64,000 nucleotides of DNA from Nematostella vectensis (lineage: Eukaryota; Cnidaria; Anthozoa; Actiniaria; Edwardsiidae), in the NCBI RefSeq assembly GCF_932526225.1, contig NC_064036.1:15989181-16053180 (forward strand), read 5' to 3'. Each line of letters begins with the position of its first letter. Position 1 is the first letter of the stretch. The notes under the pieces were generated by a model. It had not been told where the DNA came from, did no database searches, and saw only the letters and a list, made by a program, of their open reading frames with translations. Positions 12,601-24,488 of this stretch are shown here, in pieces. The translations under genes were made by a program, and so were the position numbers.

Positions 12601-13952
12601 TAGGAGGCAACACTGACATGTATTTTAGCCAGGCAAATTTTCACATAGATGAGAGAAAAAAAAAATAGGGGATACTTTACTCTGGAACTCTTTTTTTCGT
12701 GTGTGTTTGTGTGGGGGATGGGAGGGGAGGGGATGCGTCTATTGCACCCTTTGTACACTGAAATAAAGATTGAATATTGCTGTTTTCCACTGCAATGAGC
12801 CTGTAATAAACCCAAAATGTTTAGTAGCTTCCCCCCCTCCCCCGACACCTCCGTTGTTCATAAGCTTCACACTTCACCTCTCTTAGTGATCTCTTAGCGC
12901 AAGTACCCTATTTCTGTTCAGTACTCTGTTAATCAAGACTCCTTATTGCAGCCGATTCCTCGGAAACATCAAGGATGCCTTCAACAAAAATCCCAACTTA
13001 GACAATCTCTTGCTAGATGATTTTTTCAAGGATGCCATCCATAAGTGCCAGGTGAGACAAACGATGTGCTATGCCCTATGATCTCCTTCGAGAAAGAGGG
13101 TTGATACTTCAACACAACTTTTAAAAAGGCTCCTGGGTCTTTCCAGGGAGGGGAGTGTATCAAGTTTCTGCATTAGTTTATGCTCTAATGGGCTCATTTA
13201 ATATAATAATATTTAATATAAAGTATTTATGGAAAGTATTTATATAGCACTTCTACAGCCATCGTGTTCTAAGTGCTTTACATTTAAGATCCTAATACGA
13301 ATTTAGAACACCCGTTTGCATGGAGAAACATGAGCTTCTTGTTAGCCCACATACGTCCAACAAGTCGAATTCAGGGCCGAGAAGAAGAAAGATGCTCGCT
13401 ATGTCTCGACCATGGATCGATCCTGTACCAGCAGAAGTACAGAGAGTACCAAGAGAGGCTCCATTTGCTGACGCGCTTTCGCGTTTTCGTTACAGGATTC
13501 TTGGCGCAAGACCATCGCCACCGCAGTTACTCTAGGCATCCCTACACCTGCTTTCAGCACTGCGCTTGCATTCTACGACGGCTACCGGTAATTATAGACT
13601 GTCATCCCGTCATTTGTTGACTAGCAGTTTTCATGAGAGCCTTTTCTTGTGCATTTTTATAGAATATTGCTTAACTTTATTTCCGAGCTCTTGTTTTATC
13701 TTTGGTATGTTGTTTCATTTTTGCAGATCTGCCCGCCTTCCGGCCAATCTCATCCAGGTAGGCTAGTGATACCTGAGTGCGAACTTTATGACAGATGAGT
13801 GCGTGTATTAAAAGCGCTTATGTCCTTTGCAGGCTCAGCGCGACTATTTTGGTGCCCATACCTACGAACTGCTCTCAAACCCAGGTCACTTTATTCATAC
13901 GAACTGGACTGGCAAGGGAGGCAATGTATCATCTACTACTTACCAGGCTTAG
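6615..13952 (+). CDS. PGD: 6-phosphogluconate dehydrogenase, decarboxylating (18 exons)
   Basis: Cytosolic pentose-phosphate enzyme: 6-phosphogluconate + NADP+ gives ribulose 5-phosphate + CO2 + NADPH. Exons: 6615-6628, 6827-6860, 6959-7000, 8637-8697, 8919-9037, 9137-9202, 9272-9390, 9926-9992, 10067-10135, 10389-10454, 10630-10755, 10826-10889, 12061-12191, 12375-12508, 12952-13051, 13496-13587, 13727-13757, 13833-13952. All have GT-AG borders and matching phases, and together give 1455 nt (484 aa), the normal length for the family. Seen in the protein: the NADP-binding loop GLAVMGQN (residues 12-19), IIDGGNSEY, the [16 protein letters not shown] signature (from residue 127), the catalytic pair K185 ([10 protein letters not shown]) and E192, and C-terminal R448 and H454 that bind substrate phosphate from the partner subunit of the dimer. 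Nothing is missing, so it should be active. Intron 12 holds a LINE fragment and intron 7 a MITE. Confidence 0.98.
7278..7898. repeat. AT-rich interspersed element in PGD intron 3 with GATA-type repeats
   Basis: The left end reads TGTGCCCTACCAATGG and the right end reads CATTTGGTAGGGCC, an imperfect inverted pair. Between them, about 7300-7470 is dense in ATCGATAATAATC / GATTATTATCGA motifs that can fold back on themselves. The same motif family recurs at 48125-48320. It is probably a non-autonomous DNA element, but the inverted ends are short and no target duplication is certain. Confidence 0.4.
9585..9813 (+). mobile_element. TTAA-type MITE, copy 1 (in PGD intron 7)
   Basis: Shares most of its length with the copies at 17264-17506 and 24489-24754. 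Shared blocks include AAAAGAATCT, AACAGGCCATC, TCCTCGAAGAAACTTCCAAT and GGTTAAAAATCATC. The right end retains CGGAAGTAAAC and GCTTTAA; the left terminal repeat has decayed. It is non-coding. Confidence 0.75.
10990..11970 (-). mobile_element. 5'-truncated CR1/L2-like LINE fragment in PGD intron 12
   Basis: One open minus-strand frame (11968 to 11141, 275 aa) begins at the reverse-transcriptase motif [10 protein letters not shown] (the catalytic YADD/FADD box). It continues with [27 protein letters not shown] and VQRRAARFV, the usual C-terminal order of CR1-type reverse transcriptases. It ends PVWNSLPQ. Endonuclease and the N-terminal reverse transcriptase are absent, as expected of a 5'-truncated insertion. 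The 3' side runs into TTTA microsatellite (about 11015-11080 on the plus strand). The frame is unbroken, so insertion is fairly recent compared with the element at 5030-6535. Its orientation is opposite to PGD. Confidence 0.85.
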
Positions 13953-14139
13953 CTCGGCCAACGCGACCAATTCTCGGCTCGAATGTAGTTCCAATTGATT
14001 CATGCGTAAAGCGAGGAAAGGGGGGGGGGGGGGGGGCTTGTGAGACGATAGCACTAGCTTAACCTCTAACCCTCTAATTGCGATAATTCTCAAATGCTGT
14101 ACACCAGTCCCATTGTATGTCCACATCTGATTTTATGGA

Positions 14140-14145
14140 AATAAA
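14140..14145 (+). terminator. PGD polyadenylation signal
   Basis: AATAAA about 190 bp after the PGD stop codon, followed by a TG-rich stretch (TGTTGTATGAG), a normal poly(A) site arrangement. Confidence 0.7.
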
Positions 14146-16366
14146 ATGTTGTATGAGATGCATTAGATGCTGTGTCTGATTTTATTAAAGCTTGTGCTGA
14201 AAGAGGTTGAAATTTGTACTACTTGTACTACAGTGTAATTTATTCAACAATAAAAAGGATAAAATAAACCATGACACAGGTCTACTTCAACGCCCTTTTT
14301 CTCACTCGTACAAAATCCAATCTCATTTTTTAATAATTTCCATTTCACTTTTAATTATTCTCTTAGTTCCTCTCAACTTTGAGCGCAGACAGTGAGAGAA
14401 CAGAGAGAGAGCGAAAGTAGAGCGAATAGATAAAGGTTGTTTTTAGATGCCAAGTGAACGCCCGAGAAAAATAATTTTGCAAAAGCAGATACGAACTATT
14501 TTGCCGGGCGTCATACGAAAACAAAATTTATCCTTTTATTGCTTGATAGCCGTCACACTAGCCTATGTTTACATAAGTTTTTAATTGTTGCGTGGCTGAC
14601 TCTAAAACAGCTTTTTCAGTTTTTTTTTATAAAATATTTTTTTAAAAGCAGCTGCTAAATAATCCCCCGCTTTCAGATGCGATTTGTGCTACATTTGAAG
14701 TCTTTGAGGACTTGCTATACGCCAAGTTTTTTTAATAATGCTTTTAAAATTTAAGAGCTTTATCATTGAAAGCCGCTACAATGGCTAGCTACTAACCCTC
14801 TGGCGATCTGAGGTTTGCGTACATTTGAGGCCCTTCAAGGACTTACCTCCCACTTTCTTCTCCTTCTCTGTGTATCGCGCTACTTCCGGTAGCACGTGAG
14901 GGGCCCTGTGTATTGCGTTACATCCGGTAGCTAATACCTTTCTGCCATATTCATCGCCGATAAGGTCGGGACATAGCCGGGACGACACGGTCAGAAAGAT
15001 CCTCGTTTAAACAATGTGAACTTATTCGGTCAAGCCATCTCCGCAGCCCAGAATATTTACGAAATAATTTTCAACATTACTGAAGCGCCGAGGCTGGAAA
15101 GTCAGTCAAATAATACCTCTAATTATTTCAACCCGTGGTTTTTGTTTAAACATAAACCTACATCAAAAAGAATGAAGCTACATTAAAAAGGTAAGATAAT
15201 CACTGTAGCTTTAAGTAAGCTAGTTATATATTGCACGGATACTACAATAATTTTTATCTAAGCTCGAGATATCTTAATTTTCTTAATAACAATACATAAT
15301 ATATTCGAATAGACGCATATAAAAAGTCATGGCTACGGCAGCTTCTTTAATTTCCAATCAAACTACTTAAGATCTGTGATTTGACGACATTCTGATAACA
15401 GACTTTGTGACTGTTATATGACTCTCAACAAGCACAGCCTCTGCCCTGGGTACGCACTTGCATTTTAGCAATGAACTCCATTCGCTGTTTAGGTTTTATA
15501 TAGAAAGAAAGGGTACCAGAGGTCACATTTGCCAATACTTTGGTCTTTAGGAGCGGGTACCCTGTGATACCCGTAGTTTCAGGTGCTTGTTGCCGGTGTT
15601 CGCGCGGGATTTCAATCAGAGTCTCTGATTGACAGATGTAAAATCCTCCAATTAAGCGTTTGGTGCATTTTTATCACAAGTTTACAAAGTTTGTCTCTAA
15701 AAGCTCCCTGAACATTTGTCAACATCGGTCCAATATCGGCCCATGGTTATAAATATTAATTCTTCTTCTAAAGGAAACCCTTCAAGGCTTACGATTGTAT
15801 GATAACAATTACATATATGTCATTTTAAAAACTCAAGAGGAAAAGGGAGAGCGTTTTGAAAGTGCTTGTCTGAATTCATAAAATGCAAAACGATTGGATT
15901 TCTTCTTTGTGAAATTCCTTTCAAGAAGAAGACCGTTTCTAAGGAACGCCTACGAAAACTTAGCCTTTGTTTCTAAGATTTCATTATGAATTGAATGTTT
16001 TGAAATTTTCGACTCCTCATATAATATCAACTTTTTATAAACGCCTTATAGAATCGCTGTTTGTTGGTTAGAATACAAGGTAGCTATAGACTGGAATAGA
16101 AATATCTAAAAGGAGGAAGGGCGTATGCTGTGAATAAATTTATTTGTTCAGAGGATAGACATAAGAAAGACAACGTTCAATTTAGCATTTTATTAGTTTA
16201 TTCTACCTCTAATAGGGGACGGCTTGTGGTTTCCAAGGTACGGGAAATCTCTTATGACAATTCAGCTTACGTGTTCGGTTCCGTTTCCCCCCCTTTTTTT
16301 TCAAGCTAACGATAACTAACTTGTTTTCCTCAGTACTTCCGAGAGCAATGGAACAGTCATAACACG
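14146..16366. other. Intergenic between PGD and the STELLO-like gene
   Basis: AT-rich, with no recognisable exon before the STELLO-like gene. CTCAG at about 16330-16334 directly before TACTTCCGAG could be the acceptor of a non-coding 5' exon junction, leaving a 32-nt leader before the ATG; no upstream donor could be fixed. Confidence 0.4.
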
Positions 16367-18637
16367 ATGACTGAAGCTATGACGAGGCTATCCTTAACGC
16401 GTACCGTCATTTTCACTGCGATTGTTTTACAAGTTTTTGTTTTTTATTACTTTTACACTTGCTCGGAGCATGTTTCCTCCAACGACTCCAACGCGCAATG
16501 GAAGCGCGTAAAACGTATACCAAGGCAAGCAACAGAAGTCAACTGGGAATCAGTGAAGAGAAACCAGGCACCACCTAAAGACGAAATGTACGATAAGTGG
16601 ATTATTATAACTACGATAAACGAACCAACGGAAGATGTCAAGAAACTGGCGAGTATTGAAGGTTGGAAGGTGGTTGTCGTGGGGGATACGAAAACGCCAT
16701 CGGGTTGGAGGTAAATTTCTGGAAACTGTGGAGGGAGCAAGTACCTATCTATTATGTCATTTAAACAGACGCACTGGTTTCTTATTTATTTCCGCTTAAT
16801 TTGTTTTAAAAGCCTGAGACGTTTTCCCTTATTAAGCCCAGAGTTGTATTATTGAGTAATAAATACGAGAGTGTTTTTTTCAATTTTCACATAAAATCCA
16901 AATTATACGGAATCAGATATTTTTAAATATCTGATCTTTAAAAAAAAAAAGATCAAATTAGCTCAAAACCATAGTATCATGTTTCAATATGACAGCTAAA
17001 ATTTTATGTTAGCTTTATACCTAGCTTCTATGACGGTATACTGGGGCTATAGTGTCTGTTACTTAGGCCGCGTTTTTATTGTCATTTTTATTATCAATGG
17101 ACAATTTGTGATTACAGACATTTTCATTATGCTGCGAACTCTCTTCAAGAATTTTCAACTAATAAACCGCCTTTTGGCAATCCGTCATTCAAACTAACGG
17201 AATTAAATCTGGCGCATTATAATTAATCGCCTTGAAAAGACGTGGTGTAAATTCAAAACCATCTTAATGCCGCATTGTCACCAGTACTTCCGGAGGTCCG
17301 ACGGAAACCTCAACCGTTAAAAAACAAAAGAATCTATTAGAATCCGAGATATTTAACAGGCCATCCGCTCTAAATTACCAATCACATCCTCGAAGAAACT
17401 TCCAATAGACACACTGCGTTCAATATTTTGAAATATTTTTCGCGTTTTCCGTTAAAAATCATCGGATATTGTTGGTAATCGACCGGAAGTAAACTGGTGA
17501 CAATGCTATCTATTGAAGATCTAATTGAATGACGGAGGCCAGAAGATGATTATAGGCTGCTGAAAATCGTAGGCAATAGCTCGCAGAATGTCAATCGAGT
17601 TAATAAAAACGTTTTTACCATTTCACAGCCTTCCTAACTGCGTATTCCTAAGTGTGGAGAAGCAGAAAACACTTGGCTACCGCATCGTCGATCTGCTTCC
17701 ATACAAGAGCTACGCTCGCAAAAACCTGGGTTACCTGTACGCCATCCATCATGGCGCCAAGTACATCTACGAGACAGATGACGACAATTCCCCGACATCC
17801 GGGCAAATTACTTTCTACGAGCAAACCACCGGGGAATTCTACGTCTATGCCACGAATAGACTCACGGTCAATCCTTATGCTCACTTCGGCCAGGTAACAA
17901 TCTGGCCCAGGGGGTACCCTCTGGAGAATATTTCACTGCCTAACGAGAATACATTCCACAAGTGCAACAATGTTGAGCCCACGATCCAGCAAGGAGTTGT
18001 TGACGGAGACCCGGATGTTGATGCTATATTTAGGCTGACGCGAAAAGACGCTGACGTCAGAATTGATGTTAAGTTTGACTCATCGGCCCCGGCGGTGCTC
18101 TTACCGCCGCACACGATGGCACCTTTCAACTCCCAGAACACCTTCTTCATGCACAAAGGATTCTGGGGCTTACTGATACCAGTTACACCAACCTTCCGGG
18201 TCTGCGATATCTGGCGCGGTTACTGGGCTCAACGGTTGTTATGGGAAGTAAATGGCTACTTGTCATTTTTCCCGCCAAATGCAAAGCAGTACAGGAGTGC
18301 TCACAATTTTTTATTGGATTTTATAGAAGAGAAGGAACTGTACCATAAATCAGGAAAACTTGTCAAGTTTCTCACAGACTGGAAATCAGAAAAAGACCAC
18401 TTCTTTAGTCGTATTTTAGATTTGAGTATAGCCATGGCCGAGGCCGAGTTCTGGGGAACTGAGGACGCACTGCTAACGGAGGCTTGGTTACATGATCTAA
18501 TAAGCGTGGGCTATGAGCCCCCGAGACTGAAGCCCACCGTCCAGAGGTGTAGCGAGGAGGAGCCCGTCAAACTAGAGCCTAAGCACCAGGCTTCCTCGTA
18601 CCTCGGCATCGGATCTAAACTCGTCGACATTCTGTAA
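16367..18637 (+). CDS. STELLO / DUF288-like type II membrane protein (2 exons)
   Basis: Exons 16367-16710 and 17629-18637 join in phase (AG|C) and give 450 aa. Residues about 13-32 (VIFTAIVLQVFVFYYFYT) form one signal-anchor helix, so the bulk should face the Golgi or ER lumen. The lumenal part opens with KWIIITTINEPTEDV and WKVVVVGDTKTP. It then has LGYRIVDLLPYKSYARKNLGYLYAI and GAKYIYETDDDNSP (DDD at residues 165-167). This block is typical of the DUF288/STELLO family and resembles a glycosyltransferase-like fold with an acidic metal-binding motif. Plant STELLO proteins act with cellulose synthase in the Golgi, whereas the animal members have no settled function. The start is the first ATG in frame; a second ATG lies three codons later. 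The intron contains a MITE copy. The substrate is unknown. Confidence 0.85.
17264..17506 (+). mobile_element. TTAA-type MITE, copy 2 (in the STELLO-like intron)
   Basis: Starts TTAATGCCGCATTGTCACCAG and ends CCGGAAGTAAACTGGTGACA with ATGC, the inverted counterpart. The right terminal bases after ATGC have diverged. Same orientation as copy 1. Wholly inside the single intron of the STELLO-like gene. Confidence 0.85.
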
Positions 18638-18653
18638 TCTTGACATCACTACA

Positions 18654-18659
18654 AATAAA
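18654..18659 (+). terminator. Candidate polyadenylation signal, STELLO-like gene
   Basis: AATAAA only 17 nt after the stop codon. It is the nearest hexamer, but such a short 3' UTR is unusual, so a later site is possible. Confidence 0.45.
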
Positions 18660-19170
18660 TGGGAGATGTGACGTTGCGTGCGATTATCGACGGTGTCAGA
18701 TACTGCTTTAAATCATATAGGAAAACAAAAAAAATGTAGACGCTCTTGTATTCTTGTACCTTTCTTGCACGCGAAAGGAAAGTTTGAATTGACTTGATCG
18801 ATAATGATCGGGAAGATGTTTTTTCCCCACAAGAAAAAGAAAATGCGAAAAGGAATGAGGGTAGATGGTGTCGATACACCTGGTATGAGGTAATCGCTAG
18901 TACAAATTGTGGCCTAAATGATTTTTCTGGGGCCATGAACAGGCCCTCATATAGAGCGGTATGGCGTTTGAAGAGATATTGCGGAAAATATCGTTTGTCT
19001 TGTTTTTTTTTTTCACTACCCCTACGTTTCCCGCATCAATGAAAAGTAAAATTCCACCGTAATCCAATAACAATTCCATCTTAGATTTTCCCCAATCTTA
19101 GCTTCCGGCCGAGTCATAAGTGGTGGATGCTAGCGTATACAACAACTCGACAAGTGTTTTATCTTAGGTA

Positions 19171-19176
19171 TTTATT
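19171..19176 (-). terminator. Polyadenylation signal, RFX-like gene
   Basis: AATAAA on the minus strand, about 95 bp beyond the stop codon. Confidence 0.55.
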
Positions 19177-19269
19177 TTAGAAAAACAACGTTTTATATAG
19201 ATATCCTATCTTTTACGCAAACTGTTGCTAACCACCCATAATTTGGTCCTAGTTAAATTGTGTAGGATA

Positions 19270-22200
19270 TCAATTACTATTCTTTAAAAGCATAAAGGCA
19301 AGGTTGTCGTTCATACGTCTCTCTTGAATTAGTAGGGCCTTCGTCTTTCGTAATTCAACCTCGAGACCTAATCTTGATGTTCGCTCTTTCTCGAGCTCGG
19401 AAGACAGGCAGTGTACTCTGGCGCGAAGATCACTAAGCGATGAAAACAACGGGGAATTCCTCTGAATTTCTTGCTCACTCAAAAGCTTTCGTATGGCTTC
19501 ACTTTTATCAGAAAGGTCAGGCGAGGAGTCGAGCGGCCTTTTGTTAGACGTCCTATCCATCAAATTACTACTCGCGAGTACATTATTCAGGCGCGCTTCC
19601 GCAAGAAGGCCTTTATCAGACTCGTTGTACATCAAATCCACGGGAACTCCCTCTAAGCTATCACCATCACTACTAGACGACCGTAGAGATTCTAGCAAAG
19701 CATTCCTAGAAATTCCAGTAATATTTCTTCCAGTTGTCTTATTGGCCAGCACCGCGCGAGCCAAGATCCCTGTTGGACAGATGGACACAGGAGGAGTACG
19801 GTCCGGTTTACTAGACGCAGGCAGCGATGGTTGCATACCCTCATTGATAGGGACGCCGGAAGGAGTCCTTGCTGTCTCAGGTGACCGGGTGAAGCGCGTC
19901 GCATTACCAGAGACTTTAAACCTCTGTTGTACAATCTGGTCCAAAGTCTCGTTGGCCTCCTTCAGATCCCCTGTAGGTAACTTAATACCAAACACATCTG
20001 GAGAAGTTTTAGAGCCCGTGACAAGAGTACGAGAGTCCGTCATCACTTTTGGCATCAGCGGTCTCTGTCCATTCATCGCCCACGTAACCCTCCCAGTGCT
20101 GTCACCATCGGGAGAAGCACTTGTGGTTCCCCGGGTAAGCACAGGTTGTGTTGCAGCGTTTGCTGGATTGTAGCTGCTACTTATCATGATCATCTTGACT
20201 GAATCTGAGAAGTCATACGTACTGGGTGAAGATCTGCTACGGAGGTATCCCATAGCTTGGGACGTCACCAGCGTCCCTTCTGATTGCCCTCCAGCACTTT
20301 GAGTCTCAGGATCGATGGATGCCATAGTCGCAGGCTGACCTACCATAATAGGGAGTGAGGCCTGCCTTGTGTACTGGGACAGGGTGGTGATGGTTTTACC
20401 GTGAATTGAACATAACGTAGACTGCGGTTTATCTGTTTGGGTGCAAATATCCTTTATTTCCACCCATTCTTCTCCTTCTGTTATTAAAGAAGCTGAGATT
20501 TCTGGCTTATTTTCGTCCTCCTGATGTGCAATGCTGGAAACAGACACGATGATAGGGTCGCACCTTACCGAGTCTAAATGCTTATCCATTTGGCTCGCAA
20601 TGTTAGCTACGGCGTCTGTAGAGCTCGCTCGGCTTGAGGTGCAGGAAGAGGTACTATTACACGAACTTTCGGTCTCAGCTTTGCTACTTAATAGGGGTAT
20701 ACAGACTTTATTGATGTTATCAGGCTTGAGCAAGGACATTGAAAAATCCGCTACTTTTCCTTTCTTGTCCACACTGTCACAAGGGGGATGGTGTTCGTCT
20801 GTAACATCATTTCTTATGCCTAAATCTTTTCCATCGTTGTCCTTTGTCTCTTTTTCCAATTCCTCTTCCTCGAGGAACAAATCTTCGCAAGATTCTTCGC
20901 AAGAACTTGAAGGAGAGAAATCGTGGTAACTGGATTTATCAGAGGGTTTTTTAATGAAAAATGAAGAAGGTGCAAATATCTCCAAAGGTGGAGAGGGTGA
21001 TCGTGTCGCATCCCTCGTAGTGTTATTATTGTCCAGCTCATTCCCAGATCCCTGAAGAATCTTTTTTCCACCTTGATCACAACTAGTTACCACATTCTTA
21101 GAGCACTCACTGACTCCAGTAGAATGTTCAATATTGGGCTCATCTTGGGGATTTTTCGACATCTTGGCAGTCTCTGCTTTCTTATAATCCTCAAAACTAG
21201 TGTAGACTTTTATCTCTTCCGGTTTGAGAACATCACCTTCTTCTGGGCATGACTCATTTATGAATTGGCTTTCCCGTTCCTCCTTAACAACAGCCGTGTT
21301 ATCCAGGCATCTTCTTTTGTAACCATTCTCTTGTGACTCATAGAAATTGTAATCTTCATCAGAACTACGACCAGAGAGAGTATTTTCCGTCTGAGCCCCA
21401 GCAAATTGTATCCCCCAATACATGTACATGCGACCTCTTCGTACTCGCTCCACGTGTGGGTAGGCCATCTTCAGCAAATGCCATACATCACGGTAGCTCA
21501 TCTTTCCCAAGTTTATGAGGACAAAATTGTAAAAGTCAGTCTTTCTCACACCTGAATTCTCATCCTTGACAAATCTTTGACGAATCCTAGAAATAAGAGA
21601 ATGAGAGTTGGTAAGAATTTTTAATATATAAAGACTATCTAATATATACCAAAAACAAATTTGAACTTTATTTCAGATTACACTTTTTACTCTATGATTG
21701 GTCAACATTGCATTAATATTGAATGTGAAAATGCCATATGTCAACCAATTTGAGGGTACAATTTGTATACAATATTCTAAAAAGCATATAGGTAGCATGT
21801 AGAGAATTCATTTGTCATAGCCCACAGAGCTTCATGTGTATCAAATAAATAAGGAAATGAGCGTAAGTAAAATCAGATACCAGGATTCAGCCATTAATAA
21901 GTTACCCATGAACCACTGGGGGTTGCAATGTGTTGATTTCCTGGTGCCGCCTTATTTTAAATAGGTGCAGGGAAGGCGGCCCCACAACAAAAATTCAGGT
22001 GGTATTAAAAACACTCTTTATTCTCGCCAATTCTGGTGATTTGAGCATGTGGAATAGGCATTTGTAAGATAAGGTATGGTAGTTTTACAGTTTGTGTAAT
22101 TTTTGTGCAGTTTCTTGGTTTTAAAATTAGTGTGGTTTACAGATGTTTTTATTTTACAATTTCTTATACAATTTCCTTAAATTTGGAACTTGTATTGCTC

Positions 22201-23814
22201 TCCTATTTAGTATATTGTTTTTAAAGGTTTTATGTTTTCCAGACCCCATCAACCCCCCCTTACTTATGCTGCAAAGAAAGTGTCTATATTGTACAAGCCT
22301 TTGGCAATATGAAAAAAATTCTTAACAGCAGGGTTCATTACAGAATATCCATTAGTAAATTTGAGGATTGGTTTATGCTAACATTGAAACAAATCGGTAT
22401 GTGCTCACATATAATATTACTTTAAAATAATTCCAGTACCAATGGCAAATTTAACTGATTGTAAAACTGACAATAAAAAATACTATCCTATTTTAGGGTC
22501 CACAATGTTTGTTTTAATGCAAACTGTAATAAAAATGGCCTATACTAAGGAAAATGAGAAAAAGTTCTTTCATTTGAAAATCAAAAAAAGGATGTACAAA
22601 GAAAGGTTAAACAAATAAACTTTTTTAGATCAATATTTCAGTTCAATTCCTTCTACTCTAAGGCCCCTTAACAGGGATCCCTTGATTTGGTTAAATGTTT
22701 CTTTTTTGTTTTTATTTTTCTGAATTTAAATCAGTAGAATGTAGGTACAGCAGCGTAGAGAACACCGTTCTTCCAGGCACTTCTATTCATGCATTCTTAG
22801 TAAATTTCAGGCACGTACCCAGGATTTGCTGTTTGGGGGGGAAGGGGGCTGATTGGTGTGCGTATTCATAGGTATCATATTGAAAAAGGATTGCAGTATT
22901 TTGAAATACTTCAATAAGAAATAACCCTCTTTTCAGCAGTGCGCATCATATGCATACCCCTATGTATGCACATAATTGCTGTGGTATCAACCCCCTAGAT
23001 GGTCCTCCATAATAGGTTGTTATGCCACGTTGCTGAGCTCTGACCAACAATAGAGCTAAGACCAGTGTTCAATCTTTTTTCGTGTTTTTTTTTTATTATT
23101 GACTGCCTATTACTTTTGAAATTAATCAATGAACTTACGATTTATTTATTTCATCCTTAAAAGTCGAAAGGCTATAAGCTTGCAGCTAACCTTTAATTGT
23201 CAACCTTTGAACCACACCCCAGGTTAAATATCAAAGTATATCATAAATTTGAATATTTTGATAGTAATTTTAAACGAATACAGTTACAAATGCTAATAAA
23301 GAAATAGATGCATTCCTTGTTTTACCTTAGCAACTCTTTGATTATATAAAAATAATCAAAGAGTTGCTAAGGTAAAACAAGGAATACATCTATTTCTTTA
23401 TCAGAATTTGTAACTGTACTCATGCATTATAGACGTGATTTCTAGAAGTAAAGAATACATAATGATATGCATGCAAGTAAGGAAGCGGAGAGAATAATAA
23501 ACTGAAGGTCAAATTGACCCTTTACTTGCGCGCAAATAGTTGCGCTAATTTTTGTATTTCAATGCGAAACTAGCGCTAAACAGTAAGGAATAAAACCAAA
23601 TTGGTTTCAAACGTAACGCTTGAGTTTTATCAACGCTACAAACCAGAGCAACATTAGCCAGCTTTCTCAAATGAGAATAAAACGACGACAACAATGACGC
23701 ACACGCACACAAACTCCCTTACCAAGAAACCTTGTTCTGAAGCCTGTCACAGTTAATCGCTCGTCTCTTTAAGGGATTTTCTTCAAATAAGGCCATATTC
23801 TCTATGTCAGTCAT
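19270..23814 (-). CDS. Large protein with divergent RFX-like winged helix and C-terminal coiled coil (2 exons)
   Basis: Exon 1 is 23814-23723 (ATG, MTDIENMALFEENPL); exon 2 is 21586-19270. They join as TG|G and give 802 aa. Residues about 29-91 read VSWIRQRFVKDENSGVRKTDFYNF, then GKMSYRDVWHLLKMAYP and RRGRMYMYWGIQ. Order and spacing match the RFX-type winged helix: a basic helix after a turn, then a wing ending Y-x-Y-x-GI. The usual RFX basic residues are only partly kept, so DNA binding is a family-based inference. The middle (about residues 95-730) is Ser/Thr/Glu-rich and looks disordered, with an acidic run (EEEELEKE). The last 70 residues form a heptad-rich coiled coil (SELEKERTSRLGLEVELRKTK). 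I do not recognise a named orthologue. Intron 1 carries the long hairpin at 23279-23418. Confidence 0.82.
23279..23418. repeat. Near-perfect 67-bp-arm inverted repeat (hairpin)
   Basis: Left arm 23279-23345 and right arm 23351-23418 are reverse complements with only about three mismatches, separated by a loop of about 6 nt. The inner arm reads TTACCTTAGCAACTCTTTG. Transcribed on either strand, it would form a very stable hairpin. It lies in intron 1 of the RFX-like gene. Options are a small-RNA precursor or a compact MITE; no target duplication is clear. Confidence 0.85.
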
Positions 23815-24488
23815 CTCTGAGCGTATTATTCGAAGGTTTCGGGGCGACTTTTCTTTCTTCTCCGACGAGCCTCCTTAGAAACGACGTGAATAACCCTAGA
23901 AATGGCTCTATGCAAATTTTTGTTATCACGGGCGATGACAGAATTTCGACCAATCACATCGCTGCGGTAACCATACGAACGTCATCCGCCTACTCGCTTA
24001 GACGGTTTCCTAGCAACGCATTAATCTAGCAATAATTCGGGTCTCGTGTTGCATAAATTATCTAATTCTCCCGCGAGAAGAACGTTTTTCATCTGTTATT
24101 TTTTTAAAGAATCGCACAGCGGAATGGTTGCCTTGTGACGTAGCTTGTTAAAGAAACTACAGTTTTTCTTTGTCTCCAGATCCATCGAGTAGTTCCAGGT
24201 CGTTGCTCAGAAACAAGTGTATTTATTTAATTTTATTGTTTCAGGCTTTTGACATTATGATACTTTTGGTGCAATAGTTGTCGTCGACAAGACACAAGAG
24301 TGGTTGCTATGCTCAAAAAATCAATGATACAGGGTCTGGATTGGGTTAACGGGCTAGCGACAAACGGCTTAAAAAGTAACTGACAAAACATGAAAATAAC
24401 TAGTGACTAGCGACAAAAAATTATTTGCCCACTTCCGACATTTTATTATGACCGGTATTTTCAGTCTTTACTTCCATCGTCAATCTAC
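23815..24488. other. Upstream region of the RFX-like gene
   Basis: No coding exon seen. It should contain the RFX-like promoter; the first 200 bp are less AT-rich than the surroundings. No TATA box is evident. Confidence 0.35.

Larger units (their letters stand above)
18638..19269. other. Convergent intergenic space
   Basis: About 630 bp between the STELLO-like gene (plus) and the RFX-like gene (minus), which converge here. It holds both 3' UTRs. AATAAA on the minus strand at 19171-19176 is a good poly(A) signal for the RFX-like gene, about 95 bp past its stop. No other gene seen. Confidence 0.5.

Noticed and set aside
17881-18156. Minus-strand 91-aa frame
   Set aside because: Antisense shadow of the STELLO-like exon 2.
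19493-20173. Plus-strand 226-aa frame
   Set aside because: Antisense shadow of the RFX-like exon 2, which has a consistent splice and domain structure on the minus strand.
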